The position numbers and the translations under genes were made by a program. A stretch of DNA of 64,000 nucleotides from Pseudonocardia thermophila. GTDB lineage: Bacteria; Actinomycetota; Actinomycetes; Mycobacteriales; Pseudonocardiaceae. This document shows, piece after piece, positions 7,750 through 16,203 of this stretch (within the stretch, counting starts at the first letter, position 1; each line of letters opens with the position of its first letter). The DNA lies in contig NZ_FRAP01000011.1 of NCBI RefSeq assembly GCF_900142365.1, positions 144,390 through 208,389 on the forward strand, in the 5' to 3' direction. The notes under the pieces are model-generated. The model was given only the letters and a program-made list of their open reading frames with translations. It was not told the DNA's origin and did no database searches.

Positions 7750-8600
7750 AGCAGGGCCTCCCCACCGGTCTCCGCAGCCGGGGCCGTTGCGGCCGAGGCG
7801 GCCGGTGGCCGCGGGACGACCAGCACCGGGCACGGGGCGCAGCGCACGAGGTCGTGGGCGGTGGAACCGAGGATCGTGCGGGCCACCGCGCCGCGCGACG
7901 GCGAGCCGGCGACGACGAGGCGGGCCGTGTGCGCGGCGGTGAGCAGCACCTTGAGGGTGCCGCCGCGCGCGACCTGGACGTCGACCGCGACGCCCGGGTA
8001 CCGCGCCCGCCACGGCTGCAGGTTCGCTTCGAGGCGCTCGGCGGCGGTCGGGTCGCCCGACGCATGCACGACCACGAGGCTGCTGCCGTGCAGCTCGGCA
8101 TCGGCGAAGGCGGCGTCGATCACCGGCCGGTCCTCCGCGGCGTCGCCGAGCGCGAGCAGCACCGGTCGGCTCCCGTCGTGCCCTTGGTGGTGGCCGCGCA
8201 CCACGGCGACCGGGCACGGCGCGTGCGCGGTGATGGCGGTGGCGACCGAGCCGATGAGCGCGTCGGCCGCGGTCTCGGCGATCATGCCGACCACGAGGAG
8301 ATCGGCGTCCTGGGCGACCTCCCGCAGCGCGGTGCGCGGTTCGGGCAGCAGCACCCGGGTGGTGATCGGCAGGCCGCGCTCGTGCCGGGCGACCGTGCGG
8401 GCCCGGGTGAGGATGGCGTTCGCGTGCCGGCGGCCCGACTCGGTGTCCGCGTACGGTGCCGCGTGCACGATCAGCAGACCCGCACCGCGCAGCTTGGCCT
8501 CGGCGGCCGCCCAGGCCACGGCGCGCAACGCCGTCGTGGAGCCGTCGGTTCCGACGATCACCCCCGGCCGCGCTGATGGAGGGACGTGCTGGTGGTCCAT
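7746..8600 (-). CDS. Universal stress protein, tandem domains
   Basis: A 284-residue tandem USP. Domain 1 begins 'GVIVGTDGS' and ends 'CPVAVVRG'; domain 2 contains 'VAGSPSRGAVARTILGST' and ends 'CPVLVVPRP'. The G-x2-G motif in domain 1 is altered (GMIAETAAD), so only domain 2 looks competent for ATP. I chose ATG 8598-8600 because an AAGGGAGA ribosome site lies just upstream; an earlier in-frame start would overlap that region. It leads the operon USP, nitroreductase, Hrp1-like CBS, with a DosR-like box 82 bp upstream. Confidence 0.85.
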   Translation of the reverse strand: MDHQHVPPSARPGVIVGTDGSTTALRAVAWAAAEAKLRGAGLLIVHAAPYADTESGRRHANAILTRARTVARHERGLPITTRVLLPEPRTALREVAQDADLLVVGMIAETAADALIGSVATAITAHAPCPVAVVRGHHQGHDGSRPVLLALGDAAEDRPVIDAAFADAELHGSSLVVVHASGDPTAAERLEANLQPWRARYPGVAVDVQVARGGTLKVLLTAAHTARLVVAGSPSRGAVARTILGSTAHDLVRCAPCPVLVVPRPPAASAATAPAAETGGEALL

Positions 8601-8681
8601 GACGGTCTCCCTTCGCCTCGTCCGTGGTCCGATGGTCCGCCCGTCCCGGCGCACCGGGAAGGGGAACCAGCCCCGCCGGTC

Positions 8682-8695
8682 GGGACGGAGTGCCC
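8682..8695 (-). promoter_or_regulatory. DosR-like box upstream of USP operon
   Basis: The plus strand reads GGGACGGAGTGCCC; on the minus strand GGGCACTCCGTCCC, 10/14 to the window consensus with both GGG/CCC ends intact. It lies 82 bp upstream of the USP start and 15 bp downstream of the convergently placed end of the kinase gene. Confidence 0.5.
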
Positions 8696-8709
8696 GGGCG
8701 CCGTGGGTC

Positions 8710-10158
8710 TCATGCCGGGGGCCCGGCTTCCCAGGCGCGCAGGGCCTGCTCGAGCGACTCCCCGACGGAGCCGGAGGTGTCGACCACGGTGGCGCGCGGC
8801 CACGGGTCGGCGGCCTCGGCCATCGCGGCGGCGATCTCCGCCGTCGCGTCGGACGCGGTCGGACCGCGGGAGCGGATACGGCGGGCGGCTAGTTCGGCCG
8901 GCGCCCGGCACTGCAGCTCCACCAGGTCGCTGACCGTGCGCCCAGCGACGTCCGCCGCGGCCGCGCGGTGCTCGGCGCAGATCCACGATGCGTCGAGCAC
9001 GACCGACTCACCGCGGGCGAGCAGCCGCTCCGCCCGCCGCAGCAGCTCGCCGTACAGCTGCTCGGTCCGCTCCGGCGCGTACAGGCCCTGGCCGAAGCCC
9101 GCGCCCGCCGGTGTGTGCGGGTCGAGCCCTGCGGTCTCCTTGCGGATGCGGTCGGACGACAGCAGCGCCGCGCTGCAGGCGTCCGCGAGTGCACCCGCGA
9201 CCGTGGACTTCCCGGTGCCCGGCAGCCCGCCGACCAGTACCAGCCGCACCGCGCCCGTCCGCAGGTGGCGCAGCGCCATCGCCGCGTACGTGCGGGCCGT
9301 CTCCGCGTCGGTCTGCGCCCCGGTCTGGTCGTGGCGCAGGCACGCCACCTTCGCCCGCACCAGCGCGCGGTAGGCGATGTAGTGGTGGCGCAGCGCGGCG
9401 GGGGCCGGGTCGCCCGCGAACTCGGCGTAGGCGTCCAGGAAGTCCCCGGCGAGATCCGGGCGGCCCAGCCGCTCCAGGTCCATCGCGAGGAACGCCACGT
9501 CGTCGAGGCCGTCGACGTGCCGCAGCCGGGCGTCGAAGTCGAGGCAGTCCAGCACCCGTGGCCCGTCGTCCAGGCAGAAGACGTCGTCGGCGATGAGGTC
9601 GCCGTGCCCGTCCACGACCCGGCCCTCGGCGCAGCGGCTGCGGAACAGGTCTCCGCGGCCGTCGACGAACCGCAGGGCGAGCCGGCCGATCTCGTCGACG
9701 TCGGCCGCGGGCAGGACCCGGTCCCGGTAGGGCGCCAGCTCGGTGACGTTGGCCGCCCAGCGGCCGCGCAGCGCGGGCGCCCCGCCGTCCGCGGTGATCT
9801 CCGGCGTGCGCCGCGCTCTCGCGTGGAAGACCGCCATCAGCTTGGCGAGGTCGCGCAGCGCATCCGACACCGGGGCGCCCGCCGCGACGAGGGTGGCCAG
9901 GCGGCGCTCGGCCGGCATGCGGCGCATCACCAGCACCGCCTCGGTGCCGCCGTCCGGATCGGTGAAGGTGGCGATCCCGAGGTAGACGTCCGGGGCGAGC
10001 CTGCGGTTGAGCTCCAGCTCGCGGCACAGCGCGGCCCGGCGCAGCTCCGCCGTGGAGAAGTCCAGGAACGCCGTGCGCACGGCCTTCTTCGTCTTGTAGG
10101 CGCGGTCGCCGACCAGGACGACGAGACCGACGTGGGTCTCGGCGATCTGCGGTGTCAC
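8710..10158 (-). CDS. Phosphotransferase-like / P-loop kinase fusion (Rv2004c-like)
   Basis: A 482-residue two-part protein. The N-terminal half looks like an aminoglycoside-phosphotransferase fold, with 'HGDL' at 185-188 and 'DCLDFDARLRHVD' (about 204-216) as catalytic and metal-binding loops. The C-terminal half is a zeta-toxin/gluconate-kinase-like P-loop domain with Walker A 'GGLPGTGKST' at 310-319. This arrangement is that of Rv2004c, a DosR-regulon protein of unknown substrate. The GTG start (10156-10158) overlaps the stop of the upstream USP (GTGA), so the pair is coupled. Catalytic residues of both halves appear intact. Confidence 0.8.
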   Translation of the reverse strand: MTPQIAETHVGLVVLVGDRAYKTKKAVRTAFLDFSTAELRRAALCRELELNRRLAPDVYLGIATFTDPDGGTEAVLVMRRMPAERRLATLVAAGAPVSDALRDLAKLMAVFHARARRTPEITADGGAPALRGRWAANVTELAPYRDRVLPAADVDEIGRLALRFVDGRGDLFRSRCAEGRVVDGHGDLIADDVFCLDDGPRVLDCLDFDARLRHVDGLDDVAFLAMDLERLGRPDLAGDFLDAYAEFAGDPAPAALRHHYIAYRALVRAKVACLRHDQTGAQTDAETARTYAAMALRHLRTGAVRLVLVGGLPGTGKSTVAGALADACSAALLSSDRIRKETAGLDPHTPAGAGFGQGLYAPERTEQLYGELLRRAERLLARGESVVLDASWICAEHRAAAADVAGRTVSDLVELQCRAPAELAARRIRSRGPTASDATAEIAAAMAEAADPWPRATVVDTSGSVGESLEQALRAWEAGPPA

Positions 10159-11060
10159 CACAGCTGGGCCCGGTCGTGCGGGTCGGCCGCCGTGGGGGAG
10201 AACTCGGGCACCGTCTCCGCGAACCGGTGGTCGGGCAGCGGGCCCGGCACGACCTCCACCGGGGCGGTCGCGCGGCGCAGCACCTCGCGGCAGGTCGTGC
10301 CCATCCGCACCCGCACCGGCGCTGATCGGCCCCGCGCGCCGATCACCAGCAGGCGCGCGCTGCGGGCCGCGTCGAGCAGTGCCGTGGTGGGGTGGCCGGC
10401 CGTCATCTGCCAGCGCACCTCCAGGTTCGGGTGGACCACGTCGAACCAACCCATGACCGCCTCGGCGTCCACGTCGGTGGTGGTGCCGGCGTGCAGCACC
10501 ACCAGCAGGCACTTGTGGCGGCGCGCAGCCGCGGCGGCAGCCGCCAGCACGTCGGCGACCAGCGGGGTGGACGGATCGAGGCTGTCGATGCCGGCCACGA
10601 TCGGCCGGTCGTCGTCCGCGGTGCGGGTGCGGCCGTGCACGATCACCACCGGGCACTCGGCGGTCTCGATCACCCGTAGCCCGACCGACTCCGTCGGCTC
10701 GCTGTTGGACCGCTCCGTGCCGCCGAGCACCAGCAGCTCGGCCCGTGCCGCCGCGGCTCCCAGCGCCGGCACCGGCGGTTGCAGCGCGCACCGGGTGGTG
10801 ATCCAGGTGCCGGGGGCGCGCCGCCGCGCCAGCTTCGCCGCGTCCTCCAGCACCTCGCGCGCCCGGTCCCGGCCGGGGCCGGCTCCGTCGACGGCGTACG
10901 GGGCGGCGTGCAGGATCTGCAGCGGCAGACCGCGCAGCTGCGCCTCCGCCGCGGCCCACTGCACCGCGCGCGACGAGGCGGCGGACCCGTCGACGCCGAC
11001 GACCACGCCCAGCGCACCCGCAGCATCGGGTTCGCCGGCCCCCTGACTCTCCCGCTCCAT
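10155..11060 (-). CDS. Universal stress protein, tandem domains
   Basis: A 301-residue tandem USP with 'VVVGVDGSAAS' at the start of domain 1 and 'LLVIGARGRSAPVRVRMGTT' in domain 2. The C-terminus extends about 25 residues past the last strand, which is unusual. The ATG at 11058-11060 is preceded by GGAGGAA at a good distance; longer in-frame versions would run through the promoter. It leads a two-gene operon with the Rv2004c-like kinase. In mycobacteria Rv2005c (USP) and Rv2004c are likewise adjacent and hypoxia-induced, so gene order is conserved. Confidence 0.87.
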   Translation of the reverse strand: MERESQGAGEPDAAGALGVVVGVDGSAASSRAVQWAAAEAQLRGLPLQILHAAPYAVDGAGPGRDRAREVLEDAAKLARRRAPGTWITTRCALQPPVPALGAAAARAELLVLGGTERSNSEPTESVGLRVIETAECPVVIVHGRTRTADDDRPIVAGIDSLDPSTPLVADVLAAAAAAARRHKCLLVVLHAGTTTDVDAEAVMGWFDVVHPNLEVRWQMTAGHPTTALLDAARSARLLVIGARGRSAPVRVRMGTTCREVLRRATAPVEVVPGPLPDHRFAETVPEFSPTAADPHDRAQLW

Positions 11061-11113
11061 GGCTGTTCCTCCGTTCCGAGGGCAGCCTGCGCCGGAGGGG
11101 AGGGCGGTGCCCA

Positions 11114-11127
11114 GGGCCGTAGGGCCC
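11114..11127 (-). promoter_or_regulatory. DosR-like box (GGGCCCTACGGCCC)
   Basis: On the minus strand it matches the window consensus at 12 of 14 positions and is close to a perfect palindrome. It lies 54 bp upstream of the USP ATG, a typical activator distance, in an intergenic region shared with a divergent CBS gene. Confidence 0.65.
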
Positions 11128-11156
11128 GCGCTGGTGGGCACTGGTCACGAGTGCGT

Positions 11157-11213
11157 CGAGAACGAACCTGTGGTGATCAGAGAGCCGATCTGATCACCAC
11201 AGATTCGTTCTCG
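11157..11213. repeat. Family A long inverted repeat, copy 1
   Basis: Stem arms CGAGAACGAA...GTGGTGATCA and TGATCACCAC...TTCGTTCTCG flank a short loop. The same arm sequences recur at 33303-33365 and 59511-59575. This copy lies between divergently transcribed genes (USP leftward, CBS rightward), so it is not an obvious transcription terminator for either. Confidence 0.75.
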
Positions 11214-11304
11214 TGGGGGATTGCGGCTTCCTCCTTCGGCGCACGTCATTCGCGGAGTGGTGCGGTCGGTGCCTTCAGGTCGGGTCGACCGGCCCGGCCT
11301 GGTC

Positions 11305-11318
11305 GGGACCTCGGCCGG
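11305..11318 (+). promoter_or_regulatory. Possible DosR-like box upstream of CBS-BON gene
   Basis: GGGACCTCGGCCGG has a perfect left half site but the right half is shifted by one base compared with other boxes. It lies 67 bp upstream of the GTG of the CBS-BON gene. Confidence 0.35.
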
Positions 11319-11385
11319 TCGCCCGGGCCGGGCCGGTGCGGGCACCGTCCACGTGGGAGGCACGTGCGATCGGGAGGAGACGGCC

Positions 11386-12078
11386 GTGCGACGGAGGACG
11401 GTTCGCGACGTGATGACCGCCGACGTGGTCTGGGTGCGCCCCACCAGCCCGTTCGCCGAGATCGCCCGCCTGCTGCACGAGGCGGAGGTGCGGGCGGTGC
11501 CGGTGCTGGACGAGGACCGGCGACTGCTCGGCGTCGTCTCCGAGGCCGATCTCCTGCCGACCGCGGCCGAGGAGGGATCGGCGCCGCGCTGGTGGCGGCC
11601 CCGGCACATCCGGCGCGGCCGGCACCAGCCGCGCGCCCGCGGCAGCACGCCGGTGGCCGCCGACCTGATGACGACCGACGTCGTGACCGTGGCCCCTGAT
11701 CTCCCGCTCGGCGCGGCGGCCCGCCGCATGCGTCAGCAGGGCGTCAGCTGGCTGCCGGTGGTCGACGCCGACGGCCGCGTGGTGGGCGTCCTCGGCCGCT
11801 CCGACGTCCTCTCGGTCTTCCTGCGCGACGACGAGGAGATCCGCCGCGAGATCGTCGACGACGTGCTGAAGCGGATGCTGGTGGTCGATCCGGACCGGGT
11901 GGCCGTCGACGTCCGCGGTGGCGTGGTCACCCTCAGCGGGGAGCTGGACACGCACGCCGAGGTGGAGCTGGCCGAGCTGTTCGCCGAGCGGGTGGACGGG
12001 GTCGTCGGCGTCGAGAACCGGCTGCGCGCCGCGATCGACGAGACGGCGACGGAGTACGGCATCGACCCGCTGTCCTGA
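11386..12078 (+). CDS. CBS pair with C-terminal BON domain
   Basis: A 230-residue protein: CBS1 (about 5-60, starting 'TVRDVMTADVVWV'), a basic linker containing 'WWRPRHIRR', CBS2 (about 90-150, 'LMTTDVVTVAPD'), then a BON-type domain (about 160-225) with 'VVTLSGELDTHAEVELAELF'. CBS-BON proteins are recurrent in actinobacterial dormancy loci; CBS domains sense adenine nucleotides and BON is thought to contact membranes or ligands. The GTG at 11386 is favoured by GGGAGGAGACGGCC immediately upstream; longer in-frame ORFs lack a ribosome site. A paralogue with the same layout lies at 17872-18561. Confidence 0.85.
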   Translation: MRRRTVRDVMTADVVWVRPTSPFAEIARLLHEAEVRAVPVLDEDRRLLGVVSEADLLPTAAEEGSAPRWWRPRHIRRGRHQPRARGSTPVAADLMTTDVVTVAPDLPLGAAARRMRQQGVSWLPVVDADGRVVGVLGRSDVLSVFLRDDEEIRREIVDDVLKRMLVVDPDRVAVDVRGGVVTLSGELDTHAEVELAELFAERVDGVVGVENRLRAAIDETATEYGIDPLS

Positions 12079-12091
12079 CCCGCTGTCCTGA
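12066..12091 (+). repeat. 13-bp tandem duplication containing the stop codon
   Basis: CCCGCTGTCCTGA occurs twice head-to-tail (12066-12078 and 12079-12091). The first copy contains the real stop of the CBS-BON gene. The rest of the convergent gap up to 12259 holds a second small direct repeat (CACGAGGATCCAGCA at about 12164-12194) and no recognisable gene. Confidence 0.7.
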
Positions 12092-12259
12092 CCTGCGGGG
12101 CACATCGCTGTGGCGAACCTTCGCGGCGCGACCTCGGCGTGGCGCGACGGAGCCGTGAGCCAGCACGAGGATCCAGCACACGAGGATCCAGCACGACCAC
12201 GACGTCGCCGTGATCAACAGGGCGATGTGGTACGCCGGCGTCGGCCTCCGCGCAGTCGA

Positions 12260-13249
12260 TCAGCCCGTCATGAGCACCGCGTCGACGGATCTGCGGGGCG
12301 TGCGCGGCAGGGTGGTCGCGTAGGTGGCCGGCCAGCCGACGCGGATGATCAGCTGCGGGGTCTCCGGGATGCGCAGGACGTCGCGGCGGATCGCGGTGCG
12401 CGTGCTCTCGACCTCGATGCCCTGGCTGAGCGGCGTGGTCGCGAGGCCTTCCCGGGTGGCGGCCAGCAGGACGGCGCTGGTGGCCTCCCCGGCCCGCAGC
12501 CGGTCGACGACGTCGTCGCCCGCGGTGACGACGACCAGGAACTCGGCCGCATCGTCGGGGACCGCGTGCGCGGGCACCTGCTGCGGCTGGCGCAGCGCGG
12601 CCTCGGTGAAGCGGCGCAGCGGCCACCGGCCGGGCAGACCCGGTGGTACCGCGGCGACCGTGCGGGGGTCGACGCCGTCGCGAGCGCCCGCGAACCGGTG
12701 GGTCCACCGCGCCAGCTCGGCCGCGTAACCGGGCACCTTCGCCTGTGCCGCCTCGGCCTCGGCGAGCGCGCGGTCGAGCCGGGCTCGCATCGGCCCGGCG
12801 GTGACCGGCACCAGCAGCGCACCCCGCTGCTGGGCTTGGGCGGCGAGCCGTTCGATCACGTCCGGCGGTACCGGGCGGTGGCTCATGCGGCGCCGCTCGG
12901 TGCGGCGCTCGGCGATCGCCGGGAACAGCTCCGCGTCCGCCGGATCGGGTTCGCCGTCGACGAGCTCGATGCGGGCGAGCAGGTCGCTGCGGTCGGGGTC
13001 GGGTGTCCGCTCGACCCTGGTGGCGTGACCGGCGGCGGCGAGCACCACCCGTAGGTGGTGCAGCGCGGCGCCGCAGGACAGCACGAGGTCGCGCCGCTCC
13101 GGGTCGGTCGCCGGGAGGTGGCGGTGCGGGTCGGCGTACAGCTCGACCCCCCGGCCGTGGATCCGCCAGCGCCACGGCTGCGTGTTGTGCACCGACGGGG
13201 CGCGCACGGCCTGCTCGACGGCGGCGACGAGGTCGGGTTCCCCGCTCAT
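12260..13249 (-). CDS. Acg-like nitroreductase family protein
   Basis: A 329-residue paralogue of the protein at 6721-7749. It keeps 'RAPSVHNTQPWRW' (about 17-29), 'LVLSCGAALHHLR' and 'ERRTERRRM', plus the helix 'LRAGEATSAVLL' and the final 'IIRVGWP' strand. FMN binding is expected from the family. The ATG at 13247-13249 overlaps the stop of the next gene upstream (ATGA). It ends the three-gene leftward operon nitroreductase, USP-like, nitroreductase. Confidence 0.85.
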   Translation of the reverse strand: MSGEPDLVAAVEQAVRAPSVHNTQPWRWRIHGRGVELYADPHRHLPATDPERRDLVLSCGAALHHLRVVLAAAGHATRVERTPDPDRSDLLARIELVDGEPDPADAELFPAIAERRTERRRMSHRPVPPDVIERLAAQAQQRGALLVPVTAGPMRARLDRALAEAEAAQAKVPGYAAELARWTHRFAGARDGVDPRTVAAVPPGLPGRWPLRRFTEAALRQPQQVPAHAVPDDAAEFLVVVTAGDDVVDRLRAGEATSAVLLAATREGLATTPLSQGIEVESTRTAIRRDVLRIPETPQLIIRVGWPATYATTLPRTPRRSVDAVLMTG

Positions 13250-13893
13250 CGGGCCACCGCCCGCGGTACCAGCAGCACCGGGCACGCGGCGTGGTGCACC
13301 GCGCTGAGCGCGACCAGCCCGAGCGCGCCGTCCGCGGTCGGGCGCGGCCCGCCGAGCAGGAGGAGATCGGCCTCGACGCGCTCGCCGACGACCTCGTGGG
13401 GATGCGCGCGCACCAGCCGCACGGTCACGTCGGCGTCGGGCACGAGCCGGCGCGCCTCGTCGAGGATCTCGCAGCCGCGGTCCAGCGCGTCCCGCAGCCC
13501 GACGCTCTTCTCCCCGAACGACCGCGGCACGGCGTGCAGCACCTCGATCGCGGCGCCGAGCGCGGCGGCGCAGCGCGCCGCCTCCTCGACGACCGGCGCG
13601 TCCTCGGGCATCTCCTGCACGCCGACCACGACGCGCCCGCGCGGGGCGGCGGGCCGGTCGGCGGTGCGGATCAGCAGGACGGGGCAGCCGCGCCGGGCCG
13701 CGAGCGCAGCCAGCTGCGGCGTGACGAGCCCGCCCGGCTCCTCGACCGGGGCGGGCACCGTGCGCAGCGTCCGCCCTGTGCTCCGCCGCCAGCGGTCCAC
13801 CCACTCCGGCACGTCCCCGTCGTCGGTGAGGACCACGAGGTCGTCGCACTCGGTCCGGCCTCGGGGACGAGGCAGCGTCCGCGCGGCGATCAT
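13246..13893 (-). CDS. Universal-stress-like protein, first domain degenerate
   Basis: A 215-residue protein. The C-terminal part (about 85-215) is a USP domain with 'GRVVVGVQEMPED' and 'CPVLLVPRAV'. The N-terminal 80 residues look like the remains of a first domain ('CDDLVVLTDDGDVPEWV', then 'CPVLLIRTADR') lacking about 60 internal residues. The second domain has 'LLLGGPRPTADG', not a standard G-x2-G-x9-G motif, so ATP binding is doubtful. It is coupled by ATGA overlaps to nitroreductase genes on both sides, which supports it being a real, maintained gene. Confidence 0.7.
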   Translation of the reverse strand: MIAARTLPRPRGRTECDDLVVLTDDGDVPEWVDRWRRSTGRTLRTVPAPVEEPGGLVTPQLAALAARRGCPVLLIRTADRPAAPRGRVVVGVQEMPEDAPVVEEAARCAAALGAAIEVLHAVPRSFGEKSVGLRDALDRGCEILDEARRLVPDADVTVRLVRAHPHEVVGERVEADLLLLGGPRPTADGALGLVALSAVHHAACPVLLVPRAVAR

Positions 13894-14858
13894 CGCGGGA
13901 TCCGCTCGATCATGTCCTCGACGGGCCGGCGCGGGGTGAGCGGCAGCGGATCCGCCGGGGCCCACCCGACCCGCAGGATCACCTGCGGCATGAGTGCTCC
14001 GTCGAGCAGACCGTCGCGGATGGCGCGGTAGGTCGTCTCGACCTCCAGCGGTTCGGTCAGCGGGCAGGTCGCCAGGCCGAGATCGGTGGCGTGCAGCAGC
14101 ATCGCCGACAGCGCCTCCCCGGCGCGCAGCTGGGAGAGGGCGTCGTCGGAGGCCGTGCCGAGCACGAGCAGCGCCGCGCCGTCGGTGCCGTCCTCCTGCA
14201 CGATCGTGCCGGCCGGGAACCGGCGGGCCAGCCCGTCGCCGGTGGTGGAGTCGGCGAGCAGGCTGGTGGCGCGGATGCCGTCGTCGCCGCCGAGCCGCCC
14301 GGTCCACACCGCGGTCTCGGTCAGGTACTGGTCCACCTCGCTGCGCAGCGCCGCCGCCACCCGGATCGCCTCGACGACGGCGGCCCGACCGCCCGCCCCG
14401 TCGAGCGCCCGCGCCACCACGCCCTCGGCGGCCGCGCGCTCGACGAGCTCGTCGAGGAACGCCGGTGGCACCGGCCAATCGGTGTAGCGGCGGCGGTCGG
14501 TGCGCCTGCGGGCGATCATCGACGCCGCGCGCATGTCGGCGTCGGACGCGGGCCGCGCGTGCAGCACCATCGTCGCGAGGTGGTCGGGATCGGCCGGATC
14601 GGGCATCCGCCGCACGGTCGCGGCCACCCCGGCGGCCGCCAGCGCGATCCGTGCGTGGTGCAGGGCCGTCCCGCACGACAGGAGCATGTCCCGCCCGGGT
14701 GCGTCGGTCGCGCGCAACCAGCGGCGCCGGTCGGCCCGCAGGTGCACGGTGCGGCTGTCGTAGCGCCACAGCCACGGCTGGCTGTTGTGCACGGACGGCG
14801 CACGCGACGCCAGCGCCAGCGCACTGCGGACGGTCGTCGCGTCGACGTGCTCGGTCAT
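13890..14858 (-). CDS. Acg-like nitroreductase family protein
   Basis: A 322-residue third paralogue with 'RAPSVHNSQPWLW' (about 19-31), 'MLLSCGTALHHAR', 'RRRTDRRRY', 'LRAGEALSAMLL' and 'ILRVGWAPADP'. It is the first gene of the operon; GGAGGAGC lies 7-14 bp before the ATG (14856-14858). Two DosR-like boxes sit in the gap to the divergent DUF1918 gene. The three paralogues are clearly diverged from one another, so this is old duplication rather than recent copying. Confidence 0.86.
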   Translation of the reverse strand: MTEHVDATTVRSALALASRAPSVHNSQPWLWRYDSRTVHLRADRRRWLRATDAPGRDMLLSCGTALHHARIALAAAGVAATVRRMPDPADPDHLATMVLHARPASDADMRAASMIARRRTDRRRYTDWPVPPAFLDELVERAAAEGVVARALDGAGGRAAVVEAIRVAAALRSEVDQYLTETAVWTGRLGGDDGIRATSLLADSTTGDGLARRFPAGTIVQEDGTDGAALLVLGTASDDALSQLRAGEALSAMLLHATDLGLATCPLTEPLEVETTYRAIRDGLLDGALMPQVILRVGWAPADPLPLTPRRPVEDMIERIPR

Positions 14859-14947
14859 GGCGGAAGCTCCTCCGTCGGACGTGTCCTCGCCAGCGAGGCT
14901 CCCCGGGATCCGCGGCGCGCGGAAGCGTCGTCGGACCTCTGCGACCT

Positions 14948-14961
14948 GGGCCGACCGGCCT
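14948..14961 (-). promoter_or_regulatory. DosR-like box (distal to nitroreductase operon)
   Basis: GGGCCGACCGGCCT is near-palindromic with a 4-nt centre. It lies 90 bp upstream of the leftward nitroreductase ATG and 84 bp upstream of the rightward DUF1918 ATG. Confidence 0.45.
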
Positions 14962-14981
14962 GTGGAGCGGGGTCCGCCGCA

Positions 14982-14995
14982 GGTACCGACGGCCC
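14982..14995 (+). promoter_or_regulatory. DosR-like box upstream of DUF1918-USP operon
   Basis: GGTACCGACGGCCC matches the window consensus at 11 of 14 positions. It lies 49 bp upstream of the DUF1918 ATG. Confidence 0.55.
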
Positions 14996-15044
14996 TGCCC
15001 GAACGGGGATCGTGAACCCGTACCGACGACGGAGGTGTGCTCCC

Positions 15045-15314
15045 ATGTCCGCTCCTGAGCAGCACGAGGCCGAGCCGCGCCCGCCGGGCGCGCCGGGCGA
15101 CTGGCTGGTCGTGCCCGGCCCGCTCCACCAGCACGAGTGGCGCTGGGGCCGCATCCGCGAGGTGCTCGTCGGCGAGGACGGCGCCGTCCGCTACGTCGTG
15201 CGCTGGCTCGGCGACGAGGCCGACTCGGTGGTCGTCCCGCCGCCCGACGCGCGGGTCGAGCCGGCCGAGCGCTGGCCACGGCCCGGCGGGGACGCGGTCG
15301 GGGTCTACCGGTGA
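15045..15314 (+). CDS. DUF1918 small protein
   Basis: An 89-residue protein with the DUF1918 core: 'GDWLVVPGPLHQHEWRWG' (about 18-35), 'IREVLVGEDG' and 'YVVRWLGDEADSVVVPPPD' (about 49-67), predicted as a small SH3-like beta barrel. Function is unknown; members are common in actinobacterial stress loci. The ATG at 15045 follows GGAGGTGTGCTCCC. Its TGA overlaps the GTG of the next USP, forming a coupled pair. A shorter homologue is at 47357-47536. Confidence 0.8.
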   Translation: MSAPEQHEAEPRPPGAPGDWLVVPGPLHQHEWRWGRIREVLVGEDGAVRYVVRWLGDEADSVVVPPPDARVEPAERWPRPGGDAVGVYR

Positions 15315-16165
15315 TCGCCGTGACCGCAGCCGCGCCACCCGTCGTGGTCGGGATCGACGAGTCCGCGGATGCGTTGCAGGCCGTGCGCTGGGCGGTCCCC
15401 GCAGCACAGCGCCGGGGCGCCCCGCTGCACCTGGTCACGGTCTTCCCCTGGGCGGCGCCGCCACCTCCGCGGCAGGTCCGGCGGGGTGCCGCCTACCGCG
15501 ACACGCTGGAGCAGCGCGCCCGTGAGCACCTCGCCGCGGCGACGCAGCTCGCCGAGAGCCTCGCCCCGGACCACCCGGTGGAGTCGATCCTGCGCACCGG
15601 CAACCCCGCCGCCGAGCTGCTGGCCGCGGCATCGGGTGCGCAGCTGGTCGTGGTCGGGCGCTGCGGGGACGCGCAGCTGCGCCCGATAGCCGGATCGGTC
15701 GCGATGGCCATGGCGACGCACGCGCCGTGCCCGGTCGTCGTGGTCCGCGGGCTCGGCGGCGCCGGATCGGCGAACGGGGCCGATCAGCGCCCCGTCGTCG
15801 TCGGGATCGACGGCACCGAGGGCAGCGTCGCCGCGACCGCGTTCGCCTTCGAGGAGGCGTCCGCTCGCCGGGTCCCGCTGATCGCGGTCCACGCCGTCGG
15901 CGGCCGGCCCGCCGACGCCCCCGCGCACCGCGCCCTGCTCGACGAGCGGCTGCGGCCGTGGACGGAGAAGTACCCCGACGTCGACGTGCGGTCCGTGATC
16001 ACCCTGGAACGCCCGGTCGTCCGGCTGCTCGCCGAGGCCGAGAACGCGCAGCTGCTGGTCGTGGGCTCGCGCGGCCGCGGGGAGCTGGCGAGCGTCGTGC
16101 TGGGGTCGGTGAGCAGCGACGCCGTGCACCGCGCGGCCTGCCCGGTCGCCGTCGTGCGGGCGTGA
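15311..16165 (+). CDS. Universal stress protein, tandem domains
   Basis: A 284-residue tandem USP. Domain 1 has 'PVVVGIDES' and 'VVVGRCGDAQLRPIAGSVAMAM'; domain 2 has 'VVVGIDGTEGSVAATA' and 'VVGSRGRGELASVVLGSVSSD', an intact ATP signature. It is most similar by eye to the USP at 2997-3884 (shared 'PLIAVH', 'WTEKYPDVDV'/'WSEKYPGVPV', 'HRAACPVAVVR'), suggesting duplication within the island. The GTG start overlaps the DUF1918 stop. Confidence 0.87.
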   Translation: MIAVTAAAPPVVVGIDESADALQAVRWAVPAAQRRGAPLHLVTVFPWAAPPPPRQVRRGAAYRDTLEQRAREHLAAATQLAESLAPDHPVESILRTGNPAAELLAAASGAQLVVVGRCGDAQLRPIAGSVAMAMATHAPCPVVVVRGLGGAGSANGADQRPVVVGIDGTEGSVAATAFAFEEASARRVPLIAVHAVGGRPADAPAHRALLDERLRPWTEKYPDVDVRSVITLERPVVRLLAEAENAQLLVVGSRGRGELASVVLGSVSSDAVHRAACPVAVVRA

Positions 16166-16203
16166 GCCGCCGACGACCCGCGGTCCGGGTCCCGGGCCGT
16201 GGT

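Noticed and set aside
5104..8892. Plus-strand open frame of 1262 codons through ppsA, the terminator and the CBS/nitroreductase genes
   Set aside because: It crosses a strong terminator and is antisense to three clear genes; no recognisable protein.
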